NCBI GenBank assembly: GCA_902493335.1
Contig: CABUPJ010000013.1
Coordinates: 7,920 to 71,919, forward strand
Origin: an uncultured Porphyromonadaceae bacterium
Lineage (GTDB): Bacteria > Bacteroidota > Bacteroidia > Bacteroidales > Muribaculaceae
Direction: 5' to 3'
Length of the DNA stretch: 64,000 bases
Of this stretch, positions 40,337-48,278 are shown one piece after another. The notes under the pieces are model-generated. The model saw only the letters and a list, made by a program, of their open reading frames with translations, did no database searches and was not told the DNA's origin. Every line of letters begins with the position of its first letter. The stretch's first letter is position 1. Both the position numbers and the translations under genes were made by a program.

Positions 40337-40927
40337 ATGAATAAGGAAATTTTAATGTTGATTTTTGTGTCGGTATTCTCACTGTTAACTAACGGACAAG
40401 TCTCTAATGTTACCAAATCCAAGGTAGAACCACCTCATTATTCAGGTGTCGAGATGTACGGCAAATGGAACGGTAATATATCTGTATGGATACCTGTATA
40501 CCGATTGATAACATTGTATCCAGGCGGAGGAGGAAAACATGTGTATAGTTATAATAACCAAGGACTTTATCTCGAATGTGGAACCTATAAGAATAATAGC
40601 ACTTTTGACACATTGTATGTCACCCCTAAGAATATCTTGAATTATGTAGTATCTGATAACCCGCAGACATATATTTTGAAACACGACTTGGGCTTATATA
40701 ATGAAATTTATTGCCGTAAATTTGTCAGAAGCAAAGATTCTTCATATTTGATCGAATTAGTCCCGGATATAGACAAGTCTTTGGATAGAATCGACGAAAT
40801 CACTGAGCTTATGACACAAAGTGGTGATACAACGGGGCTTGCGAAAGCAATAGAAGAGATTCATAAAAATCCTTTAACGAGAAGTGACACACTTTGGCGG
40901 ATACAAGTTGAAAAGACAATAAAATAA
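40337..40927 (+). CDS. hypothetical secreted protein (orphan family B, copy 1)
   Basis: A 196-residue exported protein with a signal peptide (MLIFVSVFSLLTNGQ) starting at ATG 40337; no lipobox. It contains LITLYPGGGGKHVYSYNNQG, then CGTYKNNSTFDTLYVTPKNIL, a pattern shared with the gene at 41102, so the two are diverged paralogues. The C-terminal part is helical and charged (DKSLDRIDEITELMTQSGD). AT-rich against its neighbours, and placed after an Rhs-core remnant, it resembles the orphan immunity or effector-linked genes that collect behind Rhs loci. Function unknown. Confidence 0.75.
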   Translation: MNKEILMLIFVSVFSLLTNGQVSNVTKSKVEPPHYSGVEMYGKWNGNISVWIPVYRLITLYPGGGGKHVYSYNNQGLYLECGTYKNNSTFDTLYVTPKNILNYVVSDNPQTYILKHDLGLYNEIYCRKFVRSKDSSYLIELVPDIDKSLDRIDEITELMTQSGDTTGLAKAIEEIHKNPLTRSDTLWRIQVEKTIK

Positions 40928-40933
40928 AATATT

Positions 40934-41089
40934 ATGCACAAACGTCACACAATATTATTATTCGCCCTTGCGGCGGTTTTGGCTGTCGGAGCGCAGGAGT
41001 GGCGGCTTGAGCGAGGCGTCGTGCCGGTCAAGGTCGATGCCGCAGTCTGGGATATGTCGGGCGGTGATGGCCGCGACGAATACGACTAA
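40934..41089 (+). pseudogene. truncated duplicate leader fused to an Rhs-core scrap
   Basis: A 51-codon frame. It encodes a signal peptide (HTILLFALAAVLAVGA) and EWRLERGVVPVKVDAAVWDM, nearly identical to the start of the gene at 41653 (72 of 77 bases identical between 40991-41067 and 41722-41798). It then switches abruptly to GRDEYD and a stop, using the same 19 bases as the Rhs-core remnant (40016-40034). It is a recombination junction, not a full gene. Confidence 0.75.
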
Positions 41090-41101
41090 ATAATACGAAT
41101 T

Positions 41102-41653
41102 ATGAAATACTTAAACCTAATATTGTTTTGTATATTCTGTCCACTTTCATGGGGGCAATTTAATAATACATACAAAGAAATTTTGAATTATTCCTGTAAA
41201 GAATATAGACCACTTTATAATGGAATAATCAACGAACATTATGCATACCTCACATTATTTCCACAATCTAATATTTATACTTATAGTCATCGACTGGGGA
41301 TTGTGGAATCAGGAATATATTCTCAAAATGGCGACACATTGTTTTTTAACCCAAAGACAATTTTAGATTGTGCAAAAAACGAACCGGGCAGACCAAAGGC
41401 ATATTCTGCTGACGCAGAGAACAACTATGACTCTTCATTCGACGAACTGATAGCAGGCGAATTTTTTCTTGAGAAAAAAATGATTGTCTGCAATATAGAT
41501 ACTCTAGTTGAAATATATACGAACGATTATTCTGTAGACACAAGTATAAATAATGAGATTTTTCCCGCTGAAGCCAAAAGCAAAGAGGAAGGGATTGAAA
41601 TGCTCAATAAAAGCAGGCGGTCATTCTCTCGAACTTTTACCCGTATTAAATAA
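41102..41653 (+). CDS. hypothetical secreted protein (orphan family B, copy 2)
   Basis: A 183-residue exported protein with a signal peptide (YLNLILFCIFCPLSWGQ). The stretch YLTLFPQSNIYTYSHRLG, then ESGIYSQNGDTLFFNPKTIL aligns by pattern with the 40337 gene (TLxP...YS...G...GxY...DTLxxxPKxIL). A charged C-terminal tail follows (EAKSKEEGIEMLNKSRRSF). It is AT-rich. Its stop overlaps the start of the next leader fragment by one base (TAATG). No known family was recognised. Confidence 0.76.
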   Translation: MKYLNLILFCIFCPLSWGQFNNTYKEILNYSCKEYRPLYNGIINEHYAYLTLFPQSNIYTYSHRLGIVESGIYSQNGDTLFFNPKTILDCAKNEPGRPKAYSADAENNYDSSFDELIAGEFFLEKKMIVCNIDTLVEIYTNDYSVDTSINNEIFPAEAKSKEEGIEMLNKSRRSFSRTFTRIK

Positions 41654-42077
41654 TGTTGCATATGACTAAAGCTATAACAATAACGATGTTGGCCTTGGTG
41701 ACGGCGGTTTTGACTGCCGGGGCGCAGGAGTGGCGGCTTGAGCGCGGCGTCGTGCCGGTCAAGGTCGACGCCGCGCTCTGGGATATGTCGGGCGGCGACG
41801 AACTGCCGCGACATGAAGCGCTGACATATAAGTTTTACGGCGACACGCTCGTGAGGGAGACGGCCGAGGGCCGGCGCCGATGGTTTGAACGCCGCGGCGA
41901 CTCGACGCTGTTTATCCTCGAGGAATCACGTCTGGCGACAATAAGGCCGACGGTCGCACCGGCGACGGCAGCGGCGTCACCGTAATCACGACCGGCGCGT
42001 TGCCTCACGGGCAGTATGTCGTCACTCTCGCAACCGACCTCCCCGCCTCAGCCAAACATCTTGTAAAGGTTATGTAA
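41653..42077 (+). pseudogene. secreted protein gene with internal deletion
   Basis: The frame from ATG 41653 (or 41662) encodes a signal peptide and GAQEWRLERGVVPVKVDAAL continuing to a stop at 41985. From about 41965 another frame reads TGDGSGVTVITTGALPHGQY then VVTLATDLPASAKHLVKVM and stops at 42077. That ending is a typical beta-strand C-terminus of a secreted Bacteroidales protein. The simplest reading is one gene whose middle has been deleted, leaving its N- and C-terminal ends out of frame. The same leader is duplicated at 40934. Confidence 0.7.
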
Positions 42078-42235
42078 AGGCATCATTCAGGTTAGCGAGG
42101 GTAAGGTCTGCGCCACACTGTGCGCGCAGATACGTCAGGCGACTCGGCGCTTTTGTTAATTTGCATATATAGACCGACATTTTTCTCAGAATCGCACATT
42201 TTGCGTTTTATAGACGGGCACTTTTGCAGGTTTTG

Positions 42236-42268
42236 TTTGTTTTGCAATTTATAAATGAGTAGATTTGC
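42236..42268 (+). promoter_or_regulatory. promoter of the EEP-family gene
   Basis: TTTG (42236-42239), then 20 bases, then TAGATTTGC (42260-42268), a strong Bacteroidetes promoter, 36 bases before the ATG at 42305. Confidence 0.7.
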
Positions 42269-42304
42269 AAAAATTTCAAAAATTCCTTATACTCGAAAAT
42301 ATCA

Positions 42305-43363
42305 ATGAGACGCTTACTTCCACTCGTGGTCGCCGCTCTGATCGCAATCCCCGCGGCATGGTCACAGACACAGAACGCCAAACGCGGCATGCAGATGGCC
42401 GGCATAGCATTCTACAACCTTGAGAACCTCTTCGACACCATTCCCAACAATCCTGAGGGACGCGACATCGAATATACGCCCGGAGGCCCGAAGAAATGGG
42501 ATTCACGCAAGTATAACGACAAGCTCGACAACTTGTCGTATGCCATCTCTCAGTTCACATCGCCCACAACGCCCAACGGCCCGGCTATCATCGGCGTCAG
42601 CGAGATCGAGAACCGCACGGTGCTCGAAGACCTCGTCGCCCGTCCCGCCCTGCGTCCGTGGAATCTACAGATAGTCCACCACGATTCGCCCGACGCCCGC
42701 GGCGTCGACGTCGGCATGCTCTACAACCCGCGTTATTTCAAGGTCGAGAATGTCACCAACCACCGTCTGACAGCCGTGCCCTTCCGCACCCGCGACCAGA
42801 TGTGTGTCGTCGGCTCGCTCCTCGGCCAGCGCATCGCCGTCATCGTCAACCACTGGCCCTCACGCCTCGGCGGACAGGAGAAATCATCGCCCAACCGCGA
42901 GGCCGCGGCCGCTCTTTGTAAGGAAATCGCCGACTCTCTGTGGCGCATCGACCCCGAAATCGGCGTCATGATCATGGGTGACCTCAACGACGACCCGATG
43001 GATAAATCGTGTGCCAAAGTGCTCGGAGCCAAACGCGACATGAAAAACGTCGGCAAACACGAATTCTATAATCCCTGGTGGAAAAAGCTCGACGAAGGCA
43101 TAGGCACCCTCGCATACAAGAGCCAGTGGAATCTCTTCGACCAGATAATCCTCTCGGGCAATCTCGTCGACACGCCCGACGACCGCTGGCACTTCTACCG
43201 CGCCGACGTGCTCAACAAAGACTTCCTCAAAGACACCGAAGGAAACCGTCAGGGCTATCCCAAACGCACCTTCGCCTCGGGCAGCTATCTCAACGGCTAC
43301 TCAGACCATTTCCCGACCGAGGTCTTCCTGATAAGATACGTCAACCGTCCGGCAAAAAAATAA
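42305..43363 (+). CDS. secreted endonuclease/exonuclease/phosphatase family protein
   Basis: A 352-residue exported protein with a signal peptide (LLPLVVAALIAIPAAWSQ). It carries the EEP active-site series: FYNLENLFD, GVSEIEN (metal-binding Glu), RGVDVGMLYNP, NHWPSR, GDLNDDP (Asp and Asn) and YSDHFP (catalytic Asp-His). This group hydrolyses phosphodiesters in nucleic acids or phospholipids, and it is exported, so it probably acts on extracytoplasmic substrate. It is transcribed alone, with its own promoter and terminator. Confidence 0.93.
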   Translation: MRRLLPLVVAALIAIPAAWSQTQNAKRGMQMAGIAFYNLENLFDTIPNNPEGRDIEYTPGGPKKWDSRKYNDKLDNLSYAISQFTSPTTPNGPAIIGVSEIENRTVLEDLVARPALRPWNLQIVHHDSPDARGVDVGMLYNPRYFKVENVTNHRLTAVPFRTRDQMCVVGSLLGQRIAVIVNHWPSRLGGQEKSSPNREAAAALCKEIADSLWRIDPEIGVMIMGDLNDDPMDKSCAKVLGAKRDMKNVGKHEFYNPWWKKLDEGIGTLAYKSQWNLFDQIILSGNLVDTPDDRWHFYRADVLNKDFLKDTEGNRQGYPKRTFASGSYLNGYSDHFPTEVFLIRYVNRPAKK

Positions 43364-43387
43364 ACGGCTGTCTAACGGCAACCTCAT

Positions 43388-43429
43388 GACAATGGCGTCA
43401 GCTTTATCGCGGACGCCATTGTCGTTTTT
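43388..43429 (+). terminator. intrinsic terminator of the EEP-family gene
   Basis: A perfect 12-base stem, GACAATGGCGTC (43388-43399) with GACGCCATTGTC (43412-43423), followed by G and five T residues. Confidence 0.9.
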
Positions 43430-43484
43430 GATTTAACATGTTAATTTTTAGTTATCTTATATAAACAGATACAAATTTATTCGC

Positions 43485-43493
43485 TATCTTTGC
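43485..43493 (+). promoter_or_regulatory. -7 element of the large secreted protein gene
   Basis: TATCTTTGC matches the consensus exactly, 49 bases before the ATG at 43543. No clear -33 was found. Confidence 0.5.
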
Positions 43494-43542
43494 GGCTGTA
43501 AACGAGACTTATTTCAATTCATATTAACCAAAATAACTCCTT

Positions 43543-45921
43543 ATGAAAAAATTTTTACTTTCATTAGCCTGTGTATCAGCCATGGCATGGAGCGCTTCTG
43601 CAGCCGAAGTCACCTTTGACTTCTCAGCCCAGGGTTATGCCAACGCGCAGGAAGTTCTCTCGATCAAGGTCAACGACGAGATTTCCGCCACACTGACAAA
43701 AGGCTCAAACAACAACACTCCCAAGTACTACACCACCGGCAACGCATTGCGTCTCTATTCAGGCAACACCTTCGAACTCACCTCGACCAACGGCAACATC
43801 ACGAAAGTTGTCTTCACAATGGGTTCGAGCAATCCGTTCAACGCCGCTGCAACCGCCACACCCGGCGCTCTGGATGTCGCTACAGCAACATGGACCGGCG
43901 ATGCAAAAACATTCACAATCACCAACGGCTCTGGCAGCGGCCATGCCCGTGTAGAAAAGATGACCATCACCTACGGCGGCACAGGTGGCGGCGGTGAAGT
44001 GACACCTCCCACCCCCGAAGGTCCTGTCACATTCCTTGACGAGACATTCACATCGGGTATTCCCGCCAACTGGACAAATGTCAAGATGTCAGGTGACAAA
44101 CAGTGGTATCAGACATCATTCAACAACAACGGCTATGCAGCCATGACCGGCTACAAAGGCACCCAGCCTCCCTTCGACGCATGGCTGATCTCGCCCGCCA
44201 TCGACCTCACCAAGGTGACAGACAAAAAACTCACCTTCGACACCCAGGTCAACGGCTACGGCTCGACAACCTCAGTCTTCGAGGCCTACGTCATGACATC
44301 GAACACCCTCGAGCTCGCCCGCAACTTTAAACTCAACCCCACTATCGCCGTGGCTCCCGAATCGGGCTACTCTGAGTGGGTCAACTCAGGCGAAATCGAC
44401 CTCACCCCCTACCTCAACGAAGGCACAATCTACATCGGCTTCCGTTTCTATGCCACACAGGACCAGAACTACGCCACATGGTGTGTCGACAACGTCAAAG
44501 TAGGCCAGAGCACAGCTCCCAAACCCGAAGACAAGACTGTAGCCGACATCGCCGGCTTCCTCAACGCAGCCTATACCGAAGCCAACACCACCATCAGCGG
44601 CAGCGTCAACGCCGTATATCAGAACGGCCGTTATCTCTACATCAAAGACAACAGCGGCGTCCTCCTCGTCTACGGTGACCTCACCGAGAAATACACCAAC
44701 GGCATGACAATTCCCGGCGGCATCACAGGTCTCTACGAAAACCGCACCAACGGCCAGTTCCAGATGAAAAACCTCGTCGCCGAGACATTCAAGGCAGGCA
44801 CAGCCGGCGCAGCCATCGAGCCTGACGAAATCGCTCTCGAAGAACTTTCGGCCGACATGGTCAACAACTACGTCGTCATCCCCAACGTGACAATCACCGC
44901 CGGAGCTGACGCCCGCAACTTCACCGTCACCGACGCTACAGGCAGCGCAGTGCTCTACAACCAGTTTAACGACGAACGCTACTATGACGTCGTCACCGTC
45001 ACCACGGGTGAGAACCTCACACTCAAAGGTATCGTAGCTGTCTATAACGGCAACGTCCAGCTCTATCCCGTCGAGATCACAAGCGCCTCAGGCCAGGAAG
45101 TAGTCGCAGCTCCCGTCTTCTCGGTAGCCGCAGGCACTGTTCCCGCCGGCACAACAGTCGAAATCACATGTGCTACTGAAGGCGCATCGATCTTCTACAC
45201 CCTCGACGGCACAGAACCCACAATCCAGTCGACTCTCTACAACGGACCCATCACAATCAACGAGACAACAACAGTCAAAGCCTTCGCCGTTAAAGAAGAG
45301 ATGGTCAACAGCTCGGTAGCCACAGCGACATACACCGTCAAGGCACTCCCCGCAGTCGCCGAGACAGCCATGTTTGACTTTGTCAACCCGACAACCCTCA
45401 ACCCCGCCCAGCAGAATCCCGGCGACGGGCAGGAAGGCGCTATCGTAGTCTCTGACCTCACCTTCACAGCCGGCAATGCAGCCATCTCGTTCACCGACGG
45501 CTCGACAACAACACGTCTCTACAAAGACTACAACAAAGGCAATCAGCTCCGTCTCTACAAGAACGGCGGTTCGGTTACAGTCAAGGCAGCCGAAGGCTAT
45601 GTCATCAAATATGTATCGTTCGTCGGCTCTAAACTGACAACAATGACTGAAAACGGCACAGCCCTCGACGACGCCGAAGACGCTCTTTGGCTCGCCACAG
45701 GTGACGTCACCGAAGCTAAATTCGAGACAACGACCGACCGCGTCGACATCTTCTCGCTCACTGTAGGTCTTGACAAAGTCGGCGCAGTCGAAGACATCAA
45801 CTTCGATGCCAACGAACCCGTCGAATATTACAACCTCCAGGGCGTACGCGTAGCCAACCCCGAGAACGGCCTCTATATCCGCCGTCAGGGCAGCAAAGTC
45901 AGCAAAGTCCTCGTGAAGTAA
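43543..45921 (+). CDS. large secreted multidomain protein with conserved C-terminal sorting tail
   Basis: A 792-residue exported protein with a signal peptide (LLSLACVSAMAWSASA). Domains in order: a beta-sandwich (about 20-145), a choice-of-anchor-like domain with FLDETFTSGIPANWTN and AWLISPAIDLT (about 160-320), an OB-like domain of the DUF6359 type (ISGSVNAVYQNGRYLYIKDN, about 330-525), a chitobiase/hexosaminidase C-terminal module (ITCATEGASIFYTLDGTEPT, about 530-605), a further beta-domain, and the tail VEYYNLQGVRVA...GLYIRRQGSK...VLVK. No catalytic site is seen; it is probably a surface binding or adhesion protein. Transcribed alone. Confidence 0.86.
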   Translation: MKKFLLSLACVSAMAWSASAAEVTFDFSAQGYANAQEVLSIKVNDEISATLTKGSNNNTPKYYTTGNALRLYSGNTFELTSTNGNITKVVFTMGSSNPFNAAATATPGALDVATATWTGDAKTFTITNGSGSGHARVEKMTITYGGTGGGGEVTPPTPEGPVTFLDETFTSGIPANWTNVKMSGDKQWYQTSFNNNGYAAMTGYKGTQPPFDAWLISPAIDLTKVTDKKLTFDTQVNGYGSTTSVFEAYVMTSNTLELARNFKLNPTIAVAPESGYSEWVNSGEIDLTPYLNEGTIYIGFRFYATQDQNYATWCVDNVKVGQSTAPKPEDKTVADIAGFLNAAYTEANTTISGSVNAVYQNGRYLYIKDNSGVLLVYGDLTEKYTNGMTIPGGITGLYENRTNGQFQMKNLVAETFKAGTAGAAIEPDEIALEELSADMVNNYVVIPNVTITAGADARNFTVTDATGSAVLYNQFNDERYYDVVTVTTGENLTLKGIVAVYNGNVQLYPVEITSASGQEVVAAPVFSVAAGTVPAGTTVEITCATEGASIFYTLDGTEPTIQSTLYNGPITINETTTVKAFAVKEEMVNSSVATATYTVKALPAVAETAMFDFVNPTTLNPAQQNPGDGQEGAIVVSDLTFTAGNAAISFTDGSTTTRLYKDYNKGNQLRLYKNGGSVTVKAAEGYVIKYVSFVGSKLTTMTENGTALDDAEDALWLATGDVTEAKFETTTDRVDIFSLTVGLDKVGAVEDINFDANEPVEYYNLQGVRVANPENGLYIRRQGSKVSKVLVK

Positions 45922-45926
45922 TAACC

Positions 45927-45949
45927 TATGGAGCAAGGGCTTCAGCCCT
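45927..45949 (+). repeat. dispersed TATGGAGC-hairpin element, copy 2
   Basis: TATGGAGCAAGGGCTTCAGC continuing to 45949 forms CAAGGGC-TTCA-GCCCTTG. It matches copy 1 at 39745-39767 except at two adjacent bases, and the stem is still paired. Confidence 0.6.
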
Positions 45950-45969
45950 TGTATCAGCCATCGACAATA

Positions 45970-46000
45970 AACAAAGGCGGCCCACACGGCCGCCTTTGTT
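45970..46000 (+). terminator. hairpin terminator after the large secreted protein gene
   Basis: AACAAAGGCGGCC (45970-45982) pairs perfectly with GGCCGCCTTTGTT (45988-46000) around a five-base loop. The T-run lies mostly inside the right arm. Confidence 0.75.
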
Positions 46001-46081
46001 ATTTCCGCCTGTTGTTACTCCATATTTCGGCATTCTGACGATATTTTTAGCCGTTAATGAGAGTCTGACGGAAAATTTGTG

Positions 46082-46089
46082 TAATTTTG
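46082..46089 (+). promoter_or_regulatory. -7 element of the LRR protein gene
   Basis: TAATTTTG matches the -7 consensus, 26 bases before the ATG at 46116; no well-spaced -33. Confidence 0.4.
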
Positions 46090-46115
46090 TGATACAAAAA
46101 AACTTGTATTCCTTT

Positions 46116-47474
46116 ATGAATCGTCTTTCTACAACAATATTCCTTTCGTTGGCCGCATACGTCTGCGCCGGGGCCGTCACGGTCAATATCAATGAAGCCG
46201 GAACTCTCGGAACACTGATTGACAATCCGGCCACCGTCACCGAACTTAAGCTGACGGGACAGGCCGACGCCACCGATTTCAATTTTATCGCCACTTCGAT
46301 GCCGGCGCTCACGACGCTCAATCTGGCCGACGTGACGATTGTGGCTTCGGAAGGCACGAAGATCAACGGTGTGTCACATTTCGCAGCCAATCTTATCCCC
46401 GAAGGAGCTTTTGCCGGCATGGCAATAAAAGAAGTGACTCTGCCGGCAACACCAGGCCTGAATATCGGCGACATGGCTTTCGAGGGCACGGCTCTGACAT
46501 CTCTGACGCTTCCCGACAATGTCAGCACGGCGGGCACGGGAGCATTCGCCGGATGCCAGAGTCTCAGGAGTGTCACACTCAACGAAAAGACCGTCCTCGG
46601 ATCGCATCTCTTCAGTAACTGTCAGGCGCTGTCGACGGCAAACCTCAACTCGACGGCCACACTGCCGGCGTCGGCCTTCGATGGCTGTTGGGCTCTTGAA
46701 ACTGTCGAAGGCGCCGAAGCCCTCACGGCTATAGAAGCCAAAGCCTTTTCAGGCTGCCGGAAGCTCACCGCCTTCGAGTTCGGCGAAAAGCTCACTGCCA
46801 TCGGCGCCGAAGCTTTCGCAAACACAGGCCTGACGACGGCAGATCTCGTGATGTGCAGACAACTGACCACGATAGGCGACTATGCTTTTATCGACTGCCG
46901 CGAAATCACGACCGTCAGTCTCGGGCCGGCCATCACCACACTCGGCACCGGCTGTTTCCTCGGATGCGAGAACCTCGCCACGATAACACTGCCGGCAGCC
47001 TGCGAGACCGTCGGCGATTACGCCATGGCACGCTGTCTGGCCCTATCCGAGGTCGAGGCCTCTGACCTCACCGGTGTGCCTCAGACCGGCCGCGACGTGT
47101 GGCGCGGCGTCGACCAGCCCAATGCCAGACTCAATGTCTCTGACGATACATTCCATGACTTTGCAGCCGCTCCGCAGTGGCAGGAATTCGAGATAACATC
47201 GCCCACCTATACCAATGCCGTCGATTTGCCAGTCGCCGACACGACGCGACGCCTCGAAGCACACTTCAACGGCAACATCCTCACTGTCCTCAGCTGTCTC
47301 AACCGCCGCGTGAGCCTCTATGACCTCAACGGCCGCTGCCTGGCCTCGACCGCTACAGACGGAGCCGAGTGCCGGCTGACATTTGATACCGAAGGCCGTA
47401 ACGGCAATATCTTCATTGTCGTTGCCGACGGACTCGACGGTGTGCGCGAAGCTCTCAAAATCATTCGTAAATAA
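46116..47474 (+). CDS. BspA-like leucine-rich repeat surface protein
   Basis: A 452-residue exported protein starting at ATG 46116, with a signal peptide (TTIFLSLAAYVCAGAVT). Residues about 80-340 hold LRR_5/BspA-type repeats (IGDMAFEGTALTSLTLPDNV, VLGSHLFSNCQAL, AIEAKAFSGCRKLTAF, TIGDYAFIDCREIT), each around 23 residues. The C-terminus (RRVSLYDLNGRCLAS...FIVVADGLDG...KIIRK) resembles a type A sorting domain and differs from the YYNLQG tail of the neighbours. BspA-type proteins mediate adhesion. trmB follows six bases later. Confidence 0.9.
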   Translation: MNRLSTTIFLSLAAYVCAGAVTVNINEAGTLGTLIDNPATVTELKLTGQADATDFNFIATSMPALTTLNLADVTIVASEGTKINGVSHFAANLIPEGAFAGMAIKEVTLPATPGLNIGDMAFEGTALTSLTLPDNVSTAGTGAFAGCQSLRSVTLNEKTVLGSHLFSNCQALSTANLNSTATLPASAFDGCWALETVEGAEALTAIEAKAFSGCRKLTAFEFGEKLTAIGAEAFANTGLTTADLVMCRQLTTIGDYAFIDCREITTVSLGPAITTLGTGCFLGCENLATITLPAACETVGDYAMARCLALSEVEASDLTGVPQTGRDVWRGVDQPNARLNVSDDTFHDFAAAPQWQEFEITSPTYTNAVDLPVADTTRRLEAHFNGNILTVLSCLNRRVSLYDLNGRCLASTATDGAECRLTFDTEGRNGNIFIVVADGLDGVREALKIIRK

Positions 47475-47480
47475 GCGGCA

Positions 47481-48260
47481 ATGGGAAAGAACAAACTCAA
47501 GAAATTCGCCGATATGGAGACATACGACTGTGTCTTCCAGTATCCGTTCTCGCGCCTGCGCAACGAGGGCTTCGAACTGCGGGGACAATGGCACGAACGC
47601 TATTTCGGCAACAACAATCCGATTGTGCTCGAACTGGGATGCGGCAAGGGCGAATATACCGTCGGTCTTGCGCGCCGCCGTCCCGACCGCAACTATATTG
47701 GCGTCGACATCAAGGGTGCGCGCATGTGGACAGGTGCGAGCGAAGCCGTGGCCTCGGGCATGACGAACGTCGCTTTCCTGCGCACCTCAATCGAACTCAT
47801 CGACGCTTTCTTCGCTCCCGGCGAAGTCAGCGAGATATGGATAACTTTCCCCGACCCGCAGATGAAAAAAGCGACCAAACGCCTGACATCAGACCGTTTT
47901 CTCGGCATCTACGCCCGCATTCTGCGCGACGGAGGCATCATCAACCTCAAGACAGACAGTCCTTTCCTCTACACATACACCTCGCGTCTTGTCGCCGCCA
48001 ACGGCCTCGAGGTCATTGACGAGACCGACGACCTCTATGCCACGGCCGACAACAATCCCGTCAAAGAAATCAAGACATACTACGAACAGCAGTGGCTCGC
48101 CCGCGGCAAGACCATAAAATATATTTCCTTCCGGCTGCCGTCTGACCGCCGCATCGAACCCGTCGACGACAGCGACATCGACCGAGACGACTATCACAGC
48201 TATCCGCGCGGCATAGCCCAGTGTATGCCCGACCAGCTTGCCCTCCTCAATAAAGAATGA
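47481..48260 (+). CDS. trmB: tRNA (guanine-N7)-methyltransferase
   Basis: A 259-residue Rossmann methyltransferase: [20 protein letters not shown] (SAM motif I), [14 protein letters not shown], and [17 protein letters not shown] with the family DP motif. It methylates G46 of tRNA. It begins right after the LRR gene and is followed by mrp 18 bases later, so the three may share a transcript though their functions differ. The N-terminal [12 protein letters not shown] is typical for Bacteroidetes TrmB. Confidence 0.96.
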   Translation: MGKNKLKKFADMETYDCVFQYPFSRLRNEGFELRGQWHERYFGNNNPIVLELGCGKGEYTVGLARRRPDRNYIGVDIKGARMWTGASEAVASGMTNVAFLRTSIELIDAFFAPGEVSEIWITFPDPQMKKATKRLTSDRFLGIYARILRDGGIINLKTDSPFLYTYTSRLVAANGLEVIDETDDLYATADNNPVKEIKTYYEQQWLARGKTIKYISFRLPSDRRIEPVDDSDIDRDDYHSYPRGIAQCMPDQLALLNKE

Positions 48261-48278
48261 CATAAAAACATAAATATC

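Noticed and set aside
45088..45987. A 299-codon minus-strand frame opposite the large secreted protein
   Set aside because: Very high Cys/Asp/Val content without any domain; it is a mirror frame of the plus-strand gene.
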